Part shown: piece by piece, positions 37,141 to 39,545 of the stretch
How the letters are laid out: the number at the start of each line of letters is the position of its first letter
Position numbering within the stretch: the first letter of the stretch is position 1
DNA from: an uncultured Clostridia bacterium
Lineage (GTDB): Bacteria; Bacillota; Clostridia; Christensenellales; UBA1242
Assembly (NCBI GenBank): GCA_947628205.1
Contig: CANQYX010000007.1
Span: 1-39,545 of the forward strand
Direction: 5' to 3'
Length of the DNA: 39,545 nt
Notes under the pieces: generated by a model
The model's input: the letters and a program-made list of their open reading frames with translations, nothing else
What the model was told of the DNA's origin: nothing
The model's database searches: none
Translations under genes and position numbers: made by a program

Positions 37141-37851
37141 TTAATTTGTTTTTAAAATAACTTTAATTTTTAACTTTTTATTTAAATTTTCTATTGTTTT
37201 TTGCAATTCTTTAAAAATTTTTGTTTTATCATCGTCAAACTTTAAAACCGAATTAAAATCTATTGCAACGGATTTTAGTTCTTTTTCTTTAATAAATTCA
37301 AAAACTGTTTTTAAATTTTCAGCTAAAATTTCACAAACATTTTGGTCATTTGAATTTTTTAAAACAATTTTGGCAAGGTATTTAGCGTTAAGGTTAAACC
37401 CTTTTGCAAAAATTAAATTTTTGTTGGCATTTTTTAAAAGTTCGTTTTTTAATTCAACGCCCGCGCGGAAAAGAATTTCGTTATCCAAACTCGGCCTGCC
37501 TGCCAACAAGCTTTCAACATCCTCAACCGCATTGTTAGTTGCAACCACAAGCAAATCTACATTATAATTTAAAACATCATTTCGCACCAAATAGATATTG
37601 TTTTTAAATTGCAATTTGTCAATATTAATTTTTTGTTGTTCGTTAAATGTTTTTAAAAATTTATCTTGTGCCAAAATCAATTTTTCGCTTGCTGGCTCGT
37701 TTGTGCGAGTAACAATTAAAACGCGCAAAAAATTATCTTTTTGCTCGTCCGTCAACTCAAAGTTTTGCGGCATTTCGGCATCCTTAAAAAGTTCAATAAG
37801 CAAATTGTCTTTTAAAACATTCAAGTCATTTTCTTCTTCAAAATTTTCCAT
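37141..37851 (-). CDS. Degenerate macrodomain protein (Zn-macrodomain ADP-ribose hydrolase homologue)
   Basis: The 236-residue protein aligns by eye with the Firmicutes protein-ADP-ribose hydrolase family (a macrodomain with an N-terminal helical extension). The extension carries FLRVLIVTRTNEPASEK followed by LAQDKFL. The macrodomain follows with NVDLLVVATNNAV (96-108; family VDAIVNAANSAL), SLDNEILFRAG (120-130; family CIDNAIHSAAG), AKGFNLNAKY (148-157) and KSVAIDFNSVLKF (192-204; family SIAFPCISTGVFGFP). The cysteines and histidine that hold zinc in the family are absent, NAAN has become ATNN, and the ribose-loop STG-FG is gone. It may not hydrolyse anything; ADP-ribose binding or a scaffold role is possible. 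A GTG at 37866 continues the frame, but it lies beside the promoter -10, so I place the start at the ATG at 37851, apparently leaderless. Confidence 0.8.
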   Translation of the reverse strand: MENFEEENDLNVLKDNLLIELFKDAEMPQNFELTDEQKDNFLRVLIVTRTNEPASEKLILAQDKFLKTFNEQQKINIDKLQFKNNIYLVRNDVLNYNVDLLVVATNNAVEDVESLLAGRPSLDNEILFRAGVELKNELLKNANKNLIFAKGFNLNAKYLAKIVLKNSNDQNVCEILAENLKTVFEFIKEKELKSVAIDFNSVLKFDDDKTKIFKELQKTIENLNKKLKIKVILKTN

Positions 37852-37857
37852 AAAAAC

Positions 37858-37885
37858 ATTATACACAAAACGCCAAAAATTTCAA
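37858..37885 (-). promoter_or_regulatory. Promoter implying a leaderless transcript
   Basis: Minus strand: TTGAAA at 37885-37880, a 16-base spacer, TATAAT at 37863-37858. Six or seven bases further on, where transcription should start, is the A of the ATG at 37851. No Shine-Dalgarno exists in the gap. Confidence 0.65.
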
Positions 37886-37955
37886 AATTTTTATCGCTTT
37901 AATTTTTCATTAACAAAAATTAACAACAAACTAAAATTTTTAATAAATAAAATGT

Positions 37956-39056
37956 ATGGATAAAAAAATTTGTGTTTATGCTATAAGCAAAAATGAAATT
38001 AAATTTGTGGATAGGTGGTACAATTCGGTTAAAGAGGCAGATTATGTTTGCGTGTTGGACACGGGCAGCACGGACGGGACGTATGAAAAATTTAAAGAAC
38101 TTGGCGTTATTACAAAGCAAAAAAAGTATAAAAATTTTCGTTTCGATGTGGCGCGCAACGACAGCATGGCACTTATTCCGCCCGACACTGACATTTGCGT
38201 TTGCATAGATATTGACGAATATTTTGAGGCGGGCTGGGCAAAAATTTTGCGCGAAAATTGGTGCGAAAACACCGGCCGCGTTAGATATCGCTACACTTGG
38301 AATTTTAACCCAGATGGTAGCGAGGGCGTGGTGTTTATGGCGGACAAAATTCACAAGGCGGGCGCGTACAATTGGAAATATCCGGTGCATGAAGTTTTGT
38401 CGCCCACAACAAGCGGAAAACTCGAATTTTTAGACCTGCCGCAAATTCAACTCAACCACAAGGCAGACAACACAAAATCTCGCAAAAGTTATTTGCCGCT
38501 GTTGGAATTGTCGGTTAAAGAAAATCCGCAAGATGACCGCAATATGCACTATCTCGGCCGCGAATATATGTTTGCCGGCGAATATGACAAGGCAATTGAA
38601 ACGCTAAACCGCCACCTAAATTTGCCCAGTGCAAACTGGGATATTGAACGATGTGCGAGTTTGCGCTATATTGCCAAATGCCACAAGCAAAAAGGCGAAA
38701 AAGTTAGCCAAGAAAGCGCCCTATTCCGCGCAATTTTGGAGTGCAATTACGTACGCGAGCCATATTTTGAATTGGGCATCTTTTATTTTGAACAAAATGA
38801 ATTTTTAAAGGCCGCTTTTGTATTCAGCGAAATGCTAAAAATTGAAAATCGCTATTTAAACTATATGTCCGCGCCCATTTGTTGGGGCAGCGCGCCTTAC
38901 GATTATTTGTCTATTTGTTATTTCCAAATTGGCGAATTGAAAAAGGCAGTTTCCGCAATAGAAACTGCCATAAAATTAAGCCCGAACGACGACCGCTTAA
39001 AACAAAACCGCCAAATTTTTATAGATAAATTTAACGAATTAAATACCAAAGATTAA
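37956..39056 (+). CDS. GT2-family glycosyltransferase with C-terminal TPR repeats
   Basis: The N-terminal half is a GT-A fold, family 2 glycosyltransferase: SKNE at 11-14, the nucleotide-sugar loop DTGSTDGT at 35-42, FDVARNDSM near 63-71 and a DxD-type metal motif CIDIDEYF (Asp85, Asp87, Glu88). YPVHEVL near 142-148 matches the 'HE' motif of this subgroup. From about residue 185 to the end are TPR-like helical pairs (HYLGREYMFAGEYDKAIETL, YDYLSICYFQIGELKKAV). The combination is that of SunS-like and related GT2-TPR enzymes, which glycosylate peptides or other acceptors. No substrate peptide or export gene is adjacent, so the acceptor is unknown. It has no signal peptide. The ATG at 37956 has no Shine-Dalgarno. 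It is divergent from the macrodomain gene across a 104-base gap and ends before a palindromic repeat and a bidirectional terminator. Confidence 0.85.
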   Translation: MDKKICVYAISKNEIKFVDRWYNSVKEADYVCVLDTGSTDGTYEKFKELGVITKQKKYKNFRFDVARNDSMALIPPDTDICVCIDIDEYFEAGWAKILRENWCENTGRVRYRYTWNFNPDGSEGVVFMADKIHKAGAYNWKYPVHEVLSPTTSGKLEFLDLPQIQLNHKADNTKSRKSYLPLLELSVKENPQDDRNMHYLGREYMFAGEYDKAIETLNRHLNLPSANWDIERCASLRYIAKCHKQKGEKVSQESALFRAILECNYVREPYFELGIFYFEQNEFLKAAFVFSEMLKIENRYLNYMSAPICWGSAPYDYLSICYFQIGELKKAVSAIETAIKLSPNDDRLKQNRQIFIDKFNELNTKD

Positions 39057-39067
39057 TTGTTTTTGGT

Positions 39068-39130
39068 CGTCATACCGAGCGGAACAAATGGCGAGATACA
39101 CTCCACGCGCTTGCGCTTGGTCGGTATGAC
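39068..39130. repeat. GTCATACCGA palindromic repeat, complete copy
   Basis: gtcataccga (39068-39077) and tcggtatgac (39121-39130) are perfect 10-base inverted ends of a 63-base element. The interior has gagcggaac, gagatacactcca and an inner gcgc-tt-gcgc palindrome. A left part of the same variant lies at 773-822 in the rplJL spacer, some 38 kb away. Confidence 0.8.
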
Positions 39131-39172
39131 ATACGCCATTTGTGTAGTCGAGTGTATCTCAAGGTCCTCGCG

Positions 39173-39200
39173 CGAACACTTCGTTTCGCTCAACATGACA
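39173..39200. repeat. GTCAT-type palindromic repeat, right half
   Basis: The sequence gaacacttcgtttcgctcaacatgaca matches right-hand ends of the family. It sits between the element at 39068 and the terminator. Confidence 0.5.
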
Positions 39201-39201
39201 A

Positions 39202-39226
39202 AAAAAGTGGCGCGCTGCCACTTTTT
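39202..39226. terminator. Bidirectional terminator
   Basis: aaaaagtggc (39202-39211) pairs with gccacttttt (39217-39226) around a five-base loop. It serves the glycosyltransferase gene on the plus strand and the ABC transporter gene on the minus strand. Confidence 0.85.
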
Positions 39227-39254
39227 ATATGAATTTACAATAATTGCCGCCACC

Positions 39255-39545
39255 TTAAATATTTTCTGCCAAAAACATGGTTTTGAAAGATTTGTTGCGT
39301 TTGTATAGTTCGTCAAATGTGCCAACATCCACAATTTCGCCGTTTTCGAGATAGAAAATTTTGTCAACATTTTTAATGGTGGTCAATCTGTGCGCCACAA
39401 TGACGATTGTGGACTTGCCCTTAATGTTATCTATGCTTTGCTTAATGTGGTTTTGCGCGAGATTGTCAAGCGAACTTGTGCTTTCGTCAAACAAAATTAT
39501 GCTAGATTTTTTAAGCAATGCGCGAGCAATTGCAAGGCGTTGTTT
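39255..39545 (-). CDS. ABC exporter ATP-binding protein, C-terminal part
   Basis: Only the last 96 residues lie in the window; the gene continues past the right edge. They include the tail of the ABC signature (QRLAIARAL), Walker B with catalytic Glu (SIILFDE), the D-loop (STSSLD), and the H-loop histidine in VAHRLTTIKN. The end is ENGEIVDVGTFDELYKRN, typical of MsbA/LmrA-type exporters that fuse a six-helix membrane domain to the ATPase. Hydrolysis should power export of an unidentified substrate. The internal TTG at 39518 is not a start, because the frame and homology continue upstream. A role with the neighbouring glycosyltransferase (for example peptide export) is possible but unproven; the two genes are convergent, not in one operon. 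Confidence 0.92.
   Translation of the reverse strand, partial: KQRLAIARALLKKSSIILFDESTSSLDNLAQNHIKQSIDNIKGKSTIVIVAHRLTTIKNVDKIFYLENGEIVDVGTFDELYKRNKSFKTMFLAENI

Noticed and set aside
37852-37866. GTG start at 37866 for the macrodomain protein
   Set aside because: The GTG borders the promoter -10 hexamer and lies upstream of the predicted transcription start, so it would not be in the mRNA.

Overview
The window reads as a stretch of chromosome from a low-GC, uncultured member of the Bacillota (Clostridia-like). The reasons are strong Shine-Dalgarno sites, consensus sigma-A-type promoters with 16-17 bp spacers, a clear spoIIID homologue (a regulator known only from endospore formers), a Firmicutes-style L10 leader before rplJ, and a high Asn/Lys/Ile codon load. 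The lineage is an inference; there is no rRNA or other strong taxonomic marker in the window.

Layout. (1) 1-1900: a minus-strand rplJ-rplL operon with its own promoter (1871-1898), an L10 autoregulatory leader (about 1748-1864) and an attenuator terminator (1712-1747). Between the attenuator and the rplJ start lie about 370 bases made almost entirely of short palindromic repeats and hairpins; another 290 bases of the same material separate rplJ from rplL. (2) 1900-2524: a cloverleaf-shaped palindrome, a plus-strand promoter and more palindromic repeats. (3) 2525-3634: a plus-strand lipoprotein with a GNNQ tandem repeat. (4) 3682-25002: one uninterrupted minus-strand gene for a 7106-residue lipoprotein made of Ig-like/beta-sandwich stretches and many GLUG-type repeats. 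Near its C-terminus is a hydrophobic block of about 60 residues. (5) 25413-25712: spoIIID on the plus strand, behind a strongly T-tracted, probably bent region. (6) 25734-26492: a small minus-strand protein with a possible WG-type repeat. (7) 26694-34616: a second giant lipoprotein of 2640 residues with a BIG2-like domain, many FN3-like units and a C-terminal GLUG block of the same type as in the first giant. (8) 35057-36445: cysS with an altered segment beside the zinc site. (9) 36597-39056: an unrecognised Cys-containing protein, a degenerate macrodomain protein read from what looks like a leaderless mRNA, and a GT2 glycosyltransferase with TPR repeats. (10) 39057-39545: two palindromic repeats, a bidirectional terminator and the C-terminal end of an ABC exporter ATPase.

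How it fits together. The housekeeping genes (rplJL, cysS, spoIIID) appear to be independent transcription units, as do the accessory genes; most have their own visible promoter and hairpin terminator. The three lipoproteins should all sit outside the cytoplasmic membrane, and the two giants are most likely surface structures (adhesion, cell-cell contact or glycan binding), but nothing in the window proves a substrate. The most unusual items are the 21-kb single gene, the module it shares with the neighbouring giant, the hairpin families with compensatory base changes around rplJ, the cloverleaf palindrome, and the macrodomain protein that has lost its expected catalytic residues.
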